Shown piece by piece: positions 1-9,339 of a stretch of DNA of 64,000 nucleotides. The stretch lies in NCBI GenBank assembly GCA_037974335.1, contig CM075760.1, positions 36,775,609-36,839,608 of the forward strand, in the 5' to 3' direction. The position numbers were made by a program, and so were the translations under genes. The notes under the pieces are model-generated. The model worked only from the letters and a program-made list of their open reading frames with translations, was not told the DNA's origin and did not search any database. Source of the stretch: Prionace glauca. Taxonomy: Eukaryota > Chordata > Chondrichthyes > Carcharhiniformes > Carcharhinidae. Positions within the stretch are counted from its first letter, which is position 1. Every line of letters starts with the position of its first letter.

Positions 1-1341
1 GTATGTACCACCTGCCTCTTCACATACACGTGGCCATGAACGCTCAAGATATTATTTGAACTTAAATTCGAATTATGCTCATTTGATATTTTAAACACTT
101 GGGCCACACGAAGCAGATGGTGAAGTAACTCTGGAAATCTTTAGTACTTTGTGGATACCTATTAAATACAGGGCGGGACTTAGCTCGTGTGCTCAGGCTA
201 ATTCGTCGCTGGGCGCAGGTTGACACTCAATCTCCCTCTTCCCACAACCTCAGTTTCCCTTGTTGCAGAAAGTGCTCAGTGAAAGTGTATGCTTATTAAC
301 TCATTCCAAGGCACAACCCACAGAGTGACCGATGAAGTTATTGCACCACAATGACCTAAGTTGGCAGAGGCTAATTCTTAATTGCCCGGCGGGGAGCGTT
401 AGCAATTTGTGATTGGTCTGGGTGGACAGTTATAAATTGGATTCTCGATAGTGATGGTTCTCTATTAATGCAATTTCTCACTGTGCCCTGACTGGCCCTC
501 TATGTGTTCATTACTCATGGAACCATCCCTCTCATGGGCAGAATGTTTCCTTGCCCCTTTGTGAAGGATGAGGGAAATTTGCTGCCTTGTCGTCATGATT
601 GATATCTTGAGCTGATCGTCTCAAAACCTCATTAAATTGATGTGCGTCAGACCCCTTTCAGCGACTCTATGTCTTGGTCATGTTATTTGAAATTCGATGT
701 TACTTCTCTCTATGATTTCGTGAAATAAGTTTCTTTACGTTTAAAACAAAAGAAAAATGAAATGCTAAAGATGCTAATATCCTTAAATGCAATGAAGAAA
801 TTTACAAATTACAAATATAAAATATATTGCTGTTTATAGAATGAAAATGAGTGTACTTTTCATGCTGCATTTATTTGAGATAAGACAGTAAGCAATATCT
901 AATAATATTGAATCAGTGAATGTCTCATTGATCGACAGGAAGTCATTAAAACTGGCCCTTATCAACGTATCAATTTTTGATCAGACCACTTTCCAACTGA
1001 TGCTTTTGTCCCTTCAATCAGTGTTTGGTCTGAGTTCATTAAAAATTCAGAATTGCTTTTAACATTACAAAGTCTATACAAAATGCGTATCAACGCTTGA
1101 AAGTGGTGTGCTAAACATAGTACATTCAACTCAGAGATATCAAAACTTAAAAGAATGACAGCGTTTTGAATTCTACACTTGAAAAAAAACAAAGAGAGTT
1201 ACGTGATGTGAAATAAAGTGACTTGCCTTAAACATCACGAGCTAAAATGCACTAAACCAATGCATAAAGCTGATTTTTTTAAATTTTAAGGCCATAAGTT
1301 CGTTACCTTGTGTCAAGCTTGAGTGCGAATTGACAACCAAG
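1..1341. other. Gene-free stretch
   Basis: I see no gene, RNA or clear repeat here. The open frames are short, lack recognisable domains and lie in AT-rich sequence. It is the 3' flank of the minus-strand receptor gene that ends at 1342. Confidence 0.5.
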
Positions 1342-3842
1342 TCATGTGCAATCATCTTTTTTTAATTGTTTAAAACAACCTGTGATAATGAAGAAGGGAC
1401 GCAGAAGCACTTTCTTCAGCTCCCCTCTGAATTTGGTCTGGGCCACTGCATAAATGAAGACGTTATTGCAGGAACTGAGTAATTGAAGCATGTTGGTGAT
1501 CTCCTGAAAGATGTATTCTGGGTCATTGAAATCCAGGCTGTTGAAGTAGCTCTCTCCTGTAATCTGCACATAGAGGAAATGTCCGAAGTAAGTAACCCAC
1601 ATGACAAGGAAGCTGACAGAGATTGCAAAAAGCAGGACAATTGACTTCTTGCGATTGGCCATCTCAGTGTCTTCCTGACTTTCGGAGCACCGGAGCCTCC
1701 TGCGGACCCTGCTGGCAGCTAAGATGTGTCTTACAGTCAGCGCGTTAAGCAAAAGGATGAGGATGAATGGCAGAAAAGGGGTTAAGACATGATCCAGCCA
1801 GTCAAAGGCCTTCCAGGTCGGCGAGGTACTGAAGCTGGTCTTGATATCACAAAACCAGGCCACCCCGTCCACGGTGAATAATGGTTGGTAGGTGAAATGG
1901 AAAAGAAAGTTCTTGATGCAGCTCAGGGCACAGACTATGCCTATAACCAACATGGCAGTTTTCTCTGTGCAGTATCTTATTTTCAGCTTCTGCCAGCAGA
2001 TAGCCACGTGACGATCAATGGTGAAAGCCACTGTCAGCCAGACTGATCCATCCAGGCTGATAAAACCCAGTATCATGGTGTGCGCGCATGTTGGGTGAGT
2101 GAAAAGTACACTGTAGCCAAAGTAGATCCGTCCAATCCGGTTGAGGATGACACCGGTGATGATGACAAGGAAATCACTGACTGCTATGGCTACCAGATAG
2201 TAGGTGATGCACCGGGAGAGTCCACACCGACCTTGGGATAAGATTATAATTGCCAAAAAGTTGGCTGCGAGATGAGAAGAGAGAGATGTTATTGAGCAGA
2301 CAATAAACTGCGCTTTGGTTATTAAATTCTTCTTCATCCGTCTCTTTGTTACCTCCAGACTCGGAATATTTGGAATTATTTTGTTACTTTTCGAAATTTA
2401 GCACTGGATTAAACATTACCAAAGGAGGAGACACTGCTATCAGTCCTAGTCAAACTCAAATCCCTTGTCAATGTGCCAATCCCCAGAGCTAGATGCCCAA
2501 CTGGGGAGACGATGGCCTATTATTGTCAGACTAATAACGTAGAAACGTAATTAAAATTCTGGGGACCTGAGTTCGAATCCCCACAGGGAAGATGGCGGAA
2601 TTTGAATTCAGTGTTAAAAAGTCTGGGATTAAGAATATACTGATTGCCATGAAACAATTATTTTGTTGGAAGCAAAAGTGGTTCAACTGATGTCCTTAAG
2701 GAAAGGAAATCTGCTGTCCTTATCTGGTTTGGCCCACAACAGCGTGCTCAGCTCTCGACCGCCTTCTGAAATGGCCTATCAAGCCACTCAGTTCATGCGC
2801 GACTTGGGGTTGGGTAATAAATGCTGACTAGCCAACGACGCCATATCCCACAAATAAATTTTAAAAACTTAAACTCGTCCAAAATATTAGCTGTCAAAGT
2901 TCATAATAAGGTCCGGTCATCCTTCAATCTCTTGCAAGATGATTTACATTGGCCTCATTTGTAAGTCTCCCTTTCATTAATCTTTTACTTTGAATTTCAA
3001 ACACCTCCACTCCCTCATCATCCCACCGCTACAACTATCTGAGACCACAGCATTTCTCCAATTATATATTTTGTATATATTAATCCCTCCATCAGTGATG
3101 GTTGTGCCTTTCTTCAATTTTGTACACGTTAATTGGAATGCGACATTAACAATTGAGTCTGCCCAGTGGGATCTCACTGTACGGTACTATTGCACCCTTC
3201 TAGCAATCGCACATGTGATCACGGAATACATGTTTTATGCCACAATTTATATACCAGATGGTTGAACTGTGATAATTAATTCCCCTTACTGAATAAAATC
3301 AGTGCACGAAAATGTAAGTTACTACACTGCCAAAGCTTATATTCATGGTAAGATCCCTGGCTCCGATTTTTTCATAGTAACTTCATTGCAGTGTTAATGT
3401 AGGCCTATGTGACAATAATGAATAAATTTTAATTTTAAACTGTAAATAACACTAAAACAGTAGATTACATCTAGTAACTTAGATTAAAAGCCAAAATTCA
3501 ACAATTAAAATAAATCAATGCTCATACAAAGTTATATAATACAGTTAATGATTTAATAAATGGTAGCTCAATGAATGTGCAATTAAATAAATAAAATGCT
3601 TTATTGTAAGCTTTATAATGTAAGTGCAATGAATGCATGATAATTCATCATAAACGTGCTTGAAAGCACAGACAGTGCAGAAGGTTAGAAAAAATAAGCC
3701 CGATTCTTAAAGAAAAGAAATAATGTGTAGATTCAGAGAAAATGAATAATGTAATTTGGATTAATTACTTACCAGGGACACCAATAACTGCGAGAATGGG
3801 GTAGGAAATGGCAAAAAAGAGTCCATTCGCTGGCCCGTGCAT
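1342..3842 (-). CDS. GPR139-like class A GPCR, gene 1 (two exons)
   Basis: This is a seven-helix plasma-membrane receptor of the rhodopsin class, with GPR139 the closest family I recognise; the ligand is unknown. Coding exon 1 is 3773-3842 (ATG at 3842-3840, donor GTAAGT). Exon 2 is 1342-2264, with a pyrimidine-rich acceptor ending CTCGCAG and a TGA stop at 1344-1342. The spliced product is 330 aa. Visible landmarks: N25 in TM1 (VPANF), D54 in TM2 (AVSDF), C83 before TM3, D107-R108-H109 at the end of TM3, a Cys in loop 2 (WFCDI), a basic loop 3 (RVRRRLR), and a TM7 ending NNVFIY instead of NPxxY. TM6 has no CWxP. The reading frame is intact, so it is probably functional. Ser/Thr-poor short tail. 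The ~1.5-kb intron holds a SINE and a SINE tail. GPR139 identity is by motif memory only; a lineage-specific paralogue is more likely than the true orthologue. Confidence 0.88.
2506..2868 (+). repeat. tRNA-headed SINE, non-V type
   Basis: A tRNA-like head with a B-box (GAGTTCGAATCCCC near 2570) is followed by a body with GATGGCGGAATTTGAATTC and CCATGAAACAATTA. The tail includes GGGTAATAAATGCTGACTAG and CGACGCC, then an A-rich end. It lies in the intron of receptor gene 1, antisense to the gene. The same family forms the 5' end of the LINE copy at about 53.6-54.0 kb. Confidence 0.7.
3370..3436 (+). repeat. SINE 3'-tail fragment
   Basis: The segment ATAGTAACTTCATTGCAG followed by GTGTTAATGTAGGCC and AATAAAT matches the tail of the V-SINE at 4828-5093. 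Only the tail survives. It lies in the intron of receptor gene 1. Confidence 0.6.
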
Positions 3843-4368
3843 TGTCTATCAGAAACTCACGGAATGAGCAAAGCGAAGGTCATTTGATCTGTGACACATT
3901 CAAGCTGTCTCTCATTTATTCTGGCTGAACGTCTCCGGAGAGACTATTACATTGCAACATACACATCAGTTTCAGTTCACCAAACAAACAGCTGAAATCA
4001 CAATATCATGCCTTCCATTTGTAACTTGCACAAGGGAGATGATCACATTTCATTCTTGGGTGAACTGATGGCTGCGAACTTGTGGTCCAGCCACCCAGCC
4101 CCACCATAAGCCATGCCTTTATGTCTCCCTCAGGGAGAGCTGCTGGTGTTAGATATTCCCAATTCTGCTACAATCCCAATCATTTCCTGCTTTCAGGTAT
4201 CAGGTTATTTCACGTGTTTGGTAAGCATTTCAATGTTCCAGTCTTCAGTTCCACCTAAACATGTTAACGATTTAATGCTGAACTGTTTGCAAACTATTTT
4301 AGCTAACGGGGGCAGAGAACTGATCTGGAGACTATTGAATTAAAATCCTGGGCCATTTTGAATGTTCG

Positions 4369-4449
4369 GATAGACAATGCACGGGCCAGAAGAACCTTGA
4401 GGTACGCCGGATCAGAATTTCTGATGCAGCAACAATTGGTATAAGATAA
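4369..4449 (+). pseudogene. Degenerate receptor exon-1 relic, inverted relative to gene 1
   Basis: GATAGACAATGCACGGGCC and the next two bases repeat exactly, in reverse orientation, the 5' UTR/start of receptor gene 1 (3830-3850). The ATG at 4377 reads MHGPEEP and then stops. Further on, AATTGGTAT sits about where gene 1 has ATTGGTGTC before its donor. No matching exon 2 follows on the + strand before 12.3 kb. I read it as a dead exon 1 of a former divergent receptor gene or an inverted duplication. The first 21 bp are convincing, the rest is weak. Apart from this I see nothing in 3850-4669. Confidence 0.45.
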
Positions 4450-4669
4450 ACAGATATATATTTTAGGCGAAATACAAACTGAGGCATGGCAAGCAAATAT
4501 AAAAACTGCGTAGTGGCAATTGAGACGCTGGCAATAACATATAGAAAGATACACTCTCTGGGGTGGTAATAACTGAAATAAAACCAAATGTTACCTGGTC
4601 TGGAGAGTTTCACTTCATTGACTCATAGAATTCTTACAAAGCAGAAGGAGGACATTCCGCCTTTCAAAT

Positions 4670-4731
4670 CGGATGTTCCGCCAACGAGCAGCGGCCGGGC
4701 CGGAATGGGCAAAAGGTGACACTGGGCGGAG
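4670..4731 (+). repeat. 62-bp direct repeat, copy 1
   Basis: This GC-rich block (begins CGGATGTTCCGCCAACGAGC) recurs at 5896-5957 with two differences by eye. The two copies bracket a V-SINE and a CpG-rich promoter-like region, which suggests a local tandem duplication. Confidence 0.8.
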
Positions 4732-4827
4732 CAGCCTGATTTTTCCTGATGCCCCCCCCCTCATCAAATTGACTTAGCGATACCCCCACCTGCCCCGTGT
4801 TCCCCCCAAATACATTATCCCCAGTGT

Positions 4828-5093
4828 CAGCATGGTGGTACAGTGGTTAACACCGCAGCCTCACTGTGCCAGGGACCTGTGGGTCATTTCCACGTTTTCC
4901 CCGTGACTGTGTGGGTTTTCTCCGGTTTACTTCCCCAGTCTGAAAGACGTGCTGGGTTAGGGGGCATTGGGCCGTGCTTAAATTCTCCCTCAGTGTCACC
5001 CGAATGTGAGACTAGGGGAATTCTCACAGTAACTTCATTGCAGTGTTAATGTAAGCCGACTTATTAGTGACACTAATAAATAAACTTGAACTG
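4828..5093 (+). repeat. V-SINE, type with TTCATTGCAGTGTTAATG tail
   Basis: A tRNA-like head (GTACAGTGGTTAACACCGC) is followed by a decayed V-SINE core (GTGTGGGTTTTCTCCGG) and a tail with TAACTTCATTGCAGTG and AATAAATAAAC. The tail differs from the other V-SINE type in the window (GGGCCGAAGGGCCTG), so two V-SINE subfamilies are present. Confidence 0.75.
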
Positions 5094-5330
5094 CAGGTCA
5101 AGGTGCCGCTGTGACATTGCACCCTCTTGTTTAAAGACTCTGCAATGCTGAGACTGGGGAGAGGAGTGAACAACAGGGAGCAGCATTGCAGCTTCTCTCC
5201 CCCCATTGAAACTGGGATTGTTGCTCCATCTGCTGCACCATCCCCACCACATCCACTGGGGGCAATCTGGACAATGGGCTGCAGGCAGACCTCACTGCGC
5301 CTGCGCCACAATCACTCACCGCCGGCGGTG

Positions 5331-5491
5331 GCCATCTTGCGTTGCCAGGGGAGACCGCCGGCGTCCAGCTTCCGTTGCCAGGGGAGACGGCCGGCGTCCA
5401 CCTTGCGTTGCCAGGGGAGACGGCCAGCGACCATCTTGCGTTGCCAGGGGAGACGGCCGGCGTCCATCTTGCGTTGCCAGGAGAGACGGCG
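5331..5491 (+). repeat. 33-bp minisatellite, about 4.7 units
   Basis: Tandem units of 33 bp share TTGCGTTGCCAGGGGAGACG and then GCCGGCGTCCATC. Unit starts are 5337, 5370, 5403, 5436 and 5469, the last partial. Because 33 is a multiple of three and stops are absent, open frames run through on both strands; these are artefacts. Each unit has a GTTGCC half-site (RFX-like), and several carry CCATCTTG (YY1-like). Confidence 0.85.
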
Positions 5492-5895
5492 TCCCGCGCG
5501 CTGCACTCTGGTAGAATTCCCCTCCTGCACATGCGCCCAGACAGTTACATTTTAATCTTTTAATATTTTGAATCTTGATGATTATTATTCACATTCTCAC
5601 CCGTCAGACTTTCGGTTCCTTTTCCATTCGGGAAAATCGTTTCTTTTTTTTATTGCGTCTGTTTTTCAATCACACCCGCGCGGTGCGCTCTGGGAAAATA
5701 CTACAGCACATGCGCGGTTCCGCCACCCGTTTCTTATAAAAATATGTATTTCATTTAATTTTAATTCCGCTCCCGGCGGGAGGGAATTTCTCTCACTTTC
5801 TACATTTCTGAACCGTCGGTTTTCCCTCGACGGGGGAAGGGGCTGACAGTGACGTCACGGCAATATGGCGTCTGGCTCCGCCTCTCTACAGGACC

Positions 5896-5957
5896 CGGAT
5901 GTTCCGCCAACGAGCAGCGGCCGGGCCAGAATGGGCAAGAGGTGACACTGGGCGGAG
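5896..5957 (+). repeat. 62-bp direct repeat, copy 2
   Basis: Second copy of the block at 4670-4731, here inside the CpG-rich region just downstream of the CRE/YY1-like motifs. Confidence 0.8.
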
Positions 5958-6490
5958 AAGCGCCCGGGCGTGTTACAGCGACGGCCGGTGGCCAGGAAGG
6001 GAAATACCAGCAGGACAGTCTCTGCCCAAAAGTTTCCCCAGTTCAGCTGCTCAGAGACATTGGGAACCTCTTCATCTGGAAACTTCAGCTTCTCACATTC
6101 ACCCCCTGTGTTCAGTCATTGTTTAGTAGGCAACCTCTGTAGTGAAATCAGAAACAACTTGTTCACATTAAAAGGGGATGGGAATCTGGACCATTCTGAT
6201 CAAAAGGCTCTACATGCCTTGAAATTTCAATTGAGATGAGAAGTTCAAGATGAGAATTTATCGATACAAGTCATGTTGTATGTGGAACGCTCGTGATGCC
6301 ACAGTAAATGAGTACAGACATCTCACAGAGTTGTGTGATTGGAGAAGATGTCAGAGATGGAGTGGTTAAATATAAAGCGACAGGGTCTGAAGCTCAGTTT
6401 TGGGTAAAGAAAAATGGCAGTACAAAGAACAGAGAAAATTACAGCACAGGTGACCTTCGACCCTTCAAACCTTCACTAACCATGCTGCCA

Positions 6491-6712
6491 TAAGATAAGA
6501 ACATAAGAAATAGGAATAGGAGTAGGTCATCTAGCCCTTCGAGCCTGCCCCGCCATTCAATAAGATCATGGCTGATCTGATTTGGATCAGTTCCACTTTC
6601 CCGCTTTCTCCCCATAACCCTTAATTCCCCTGTCTGTCAAAAACCTATCTACCCGTGACTTAAATATATTTAGCGAGTTGGCCTCCACCGCTTCAACTGG
6701 CAGGGAACCGCC
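6491..6712 (-). mobile_element. CR1-type LINE family B, 3' end fragment
   Basis: On the minus strand this is the 3' end of family B: the last codons around the GGTTTTTGACAG region, the GGGGCAGGCTCGAAGGGC segment, CTACTCCTATTCC, and a tail of TTCTTATG units. It is 5' truncated and diverged from the fresh copy at 15.4-17.0 kb. Confidence 0.8.
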
Positions 6713-7128
6713 AGATGCAAATGGTCACTAAAAGCACGTGATTTTTTTCATTCAATGTGGTAGCAACAACAAGTCGGTCAAATGCTTTGAGTGATCATTT
6801 GCAGACACCTCGTTATTCTTGAACTCCAGTCTGCCGGCAAGAAAGTAGTTTCAAAATATAATTTCCCTTCCAATTATCTGCTGCACCTACATGCTAACTT
6901 TAAGCATTCCAGGAAACAAACGCATCTATTATATTTTTAATATCAACATTTATATTTTTCAGCTCGTCAAACATGCTCTGATCTTTCTATGTTTTTCACG
7001 AAGAAGAATATCTTTTTACTGTCCAATATTGCACCTGACCTGCCCCTCCACTCAGAAGAACACTCCGCTTCCCCCTCCTACTCTACCTGTCTTTTTCATA
7101 CAGTTTATATTAGCTAAACTTTGGGGAG

Positions 7129-7201
7129 AGGCTCCAGCGAGAATTGAACTCGCGACCCCTGGTTTACAAGACCAGTGCTCTAACCACTGAGCTATGGAGC
7201 C
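7129..7201 (-). tRNA. tRNA-Thr-TGT: tRNA-Thr (TGT)
   Basis: The minus strand folds into a full cloverleaf. The acceptor GGCTCCA pairs with TGGAGCC, the D arm is TAGCTCAGTGGTTAGAGC, the anticodon loop is CTTGTAA (anticodon TGT), and the T arm is CGCGAGTTCAATTCTCGC-like with an intact B box. It matches the vertebrate Thr-TGT isodecoder closely. The gap from 6713 to 7128 holds nothing I recognise. Confidence 0.93.
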
Positions 7202-7552
7202 AAATGCTGTCACCTCTTTACGGTACGAGTAGCATTATCAGTGGATTGAGGAGCAGGATGGGGTTTGAGGTGTGGGGTTTTTGATGAATGTGGAAAGGTC
7301 TGAGGTGGAGAGCAGGAAGTTAAAAGCCGCAACTTGAAAGTGACATGATTTGACATGTGTGCTGTATGTGTATCTGACATGTATGTTGTGTATCTGACAT
7401 GTATGTTCTTCAGAGTTTTTCGTTAGTGTTACATTTCTGACTTCTCCAGCTCCGATGCCAGTTCATCCAGCTGGAAGATGTAGATGTTGTTCCCTTCACA
7501 GACGCGGTGAGGCGAGTTTTCATTAAATAAAGAATTGACCAAAAACTGATTC

Positions 7553-7616
7553 ACTCCGTGACTGGGAATCGAAATCGCGTCACGGCGCCGATCCTGATCA
7601 CTGGACCCTCAGTGAT
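7553..7616 (-). pseudogene. tRNA-like pseudogene (Glu/Asp type)
   Basis: On the minus strand AGGGTCCAGTGATCAGGATC resembles a Glu/Asp D arm, and TTCGATTCCCAGTCACGG resembles a T arm. The acceptor and anticodon stems do not pair well. It is most likely a decayed tRNA copy among the three intact tRNAs at 7.1-9.2 kb. From 7617 to 8256 I see nothing else. Confidence 0.45.
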
Positions 7617-8256
7617 GCTGATGTGAGAGATTTGTAATGAATTGACCATCTCTGCACTCATTGCTTTATTTCCAATAATTTTCAACAAAAATAAGTCACG
7701 ATGAGAAATGACGGGAGGTGAAATTGACAGGATTTGAAGCTCAGTTAGAAATTCCCCATCCATCCTCTGGGCAGGGATTGCAGTCTCAATGTTTGCAATT
7801 CTGTCTCTTATATCGACAAACAGCCATTCCGTCTGTGTTCCTGCCTGTCTTCTCGATCGGAGTAACTCCGTTTGATAAAGTGTCATCTGGACCCGAAACA
7901 TCCGCCCTTTTCACTCCTTAGAGGTGCTGTCAGACATTGGGAGATTTTGGAGCATTTCCTCTTTCCCATCCGCAGTAATTTGCTTTTATCATTGAGGGCA
8001 TTTGGTTGAGATTATTCGAAGAAATTTGAAAATGATGTATTAATGAATGGGCAGACACCACTGCTCCCTTAAATATTTGCCAGATGAACTCTTTTCAGTT
8101 TTGGTGTTCGGGATAAGTTGTACAATCAGATTGAAAGTAACGGTTATCTTCCTGAATTCAGTGACGTGGGCTCTCAGTCTGACCATCGGAACCTGCAGCA
8201 ACACAAGATAGTTGAACATTGCAGACAGGCAAATTTGCTGTACTACGCTTGCAGCT

Positions 8257-8329
8257 GTTTCTGTAGTGTAGTGGTTATCACGTTCGCCTCACACGCGAAA
8301 GGTCCCCGGTTCGAAACCGGGCAGAAACA
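8257..8329 (+). tRNA. tRNA-Val-CAC: tRNA-Val (CAC)
   Basis: A full cloverleaf on the + strand: GTTTCTG acceptor paired to CAGAAAC, A-box TAGTGTAGTGGTTATCAC, anticodon loop CTCACAC (anticodon CAC), and T arm with GGTTCGAAACC. It differs from the common vertebrate Val-CAC by compensating changes in the acceptor stem. A short T-rich run follows about 10-15 bp downstream, usable as a Pol III terminator. Confidence 0.93.
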
Positions 8330-9083
8330 TTTATTAAGCTTTTTCATGTGGTGGAAGAGAAAACTGATTGATTTCAGTTTGTCGCTCAACATGTGCCGAA
8401 CTTCGATGTTAAACAGGTTATCGTTGATCTGATATCACCCTCAAATACTTTCTGTGAAATTATAAACACGTTATTTTGACGAAAAGACAGGGAAGTCGAT
8501 TTTGACAACGAGCTTTTATCCGCATCTTGTTCAGTCTCCAACAGAATTTAATGGGTTTTCGGAGCAGAGTAATATGGTAAATCACCAACTGAAATATCTG
8601 ATTGTACTGTGTGCTCAAACAGACAGATAAAAGTGATATTGTAAGTGAACTAGGGGAAATGGCGCATATTTCACAGAAGAATCTTTTTTCATATATCATT
8701 TTTCATCACTAAGAAACAGGAAAAGCAACTCAGGCAGATGAGGAAATCGAGGCTCAGTGCAGATCTACTGGACCTTCCTGTAACGGGTCGGAATTTATGT
8801 GCCTGAATGGTTCAATCCCATAATACAAATGGTGGCCAGTTCCTTTGCCTCCCGTTGAATTCCTCCCTGTGAGAAGAGACGTGGATTTATTTTACCTGCC
8901 CGTTCATAGGAGAAAGGGAATAACCAACACACTACAACAGTGCTGCGGGATCAACGGAACTAAAGAGACTTGTATAGAATTATAAACAGTGCGGTCATGC
9001 TGCAGTTCTGGAACAGGTTTTCAGAAATAGAATTGTAGTCATTGACACACTACTTTAGAATATACTTAATGTCCACTGTCTCA
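8330..9083. other. Gene-free stretch between tRNA genes
   Basis: I see no gene or clear repeat between the Val and Asn tRNAs; open frames here have no domain. Confidence 0.5.
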
Positions 9084-9157
9084 GTCTCTGTGGCGCAATT
9101 GGTCAGCGCGTTCGCCTGTTAATCGAAAGGTTGGTGGTTCGAGACCACCCAGGGATG
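9084..9157 (+). tRNA. tRNA-Asn-GTT: tRNA-Asn (GTT)
   Basis: The acceptor GTCTCTG pairs with CAGGGAT through two G-T wobbles, the A-box is GTGGCGCAATTGGTCAGCGC, the anticodon loop is CTGTTAA (GTT) and the T arm is GGTGGTTCGAGACCACC. One anticodon-stem pair next to the loop is mismatched (C against T) where the usual gene has G-C. It is probably functional or recently decayed. Confidence 0.87.
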
Positions 9158-9339
9158 GAATTTTACTAGTTTCTCACCATCAGCATTCACAGTAAACAGT
9201 TGCCTGTTGGCAAAGAGCCCGTGGGTGCCAATAAAAAAATAGCTGTCAATTGTTCCCCGCTGTACTGTTATATGGTGTTATCAACATTGTTTAATGTGGA
9301 TTGATTCTTCTTCTGTCTTTTTTTCTGCTAACATATCAG

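Larger units (their letters stand above)
5100..6110 (+). promoter_or_regulatory. CpG-rich promoter-like region with possible 5' exon
   Basis: CpG density is high in an otherwise AT-rich window. Motifs visible are TGACGTCA (CRE palindrome, 5850-5857), CAATATGGCG just downstream (YY1-like), GC-box-like CTCCGCCTC, and NRF1-like CTGCGCCTGCGC and CACATGCGC sites. No TATA box is obvious. The frame from 5849 encodes 97 aa with no recognisable domain. By context it could be the promoter and 5' UTR of the zinc-finger gene whose remnant lies at 9.3-11.1 kb on the same strand; that link is inference. From 6140 to 6490 I see nothing. Confidence 0.5.

Noticed and set aside
5127-5563. Long overlapping open frames on both strands
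   Set aside because: They run through the 33-bp minisatellite, whose unit is a multiple of three and free of stops; no protein domain.
7330-7412. Short repeated GACATGTATGTTGTGTATCT units
   Set aside because: Only two to three imperfect units; too short to call a satellite.
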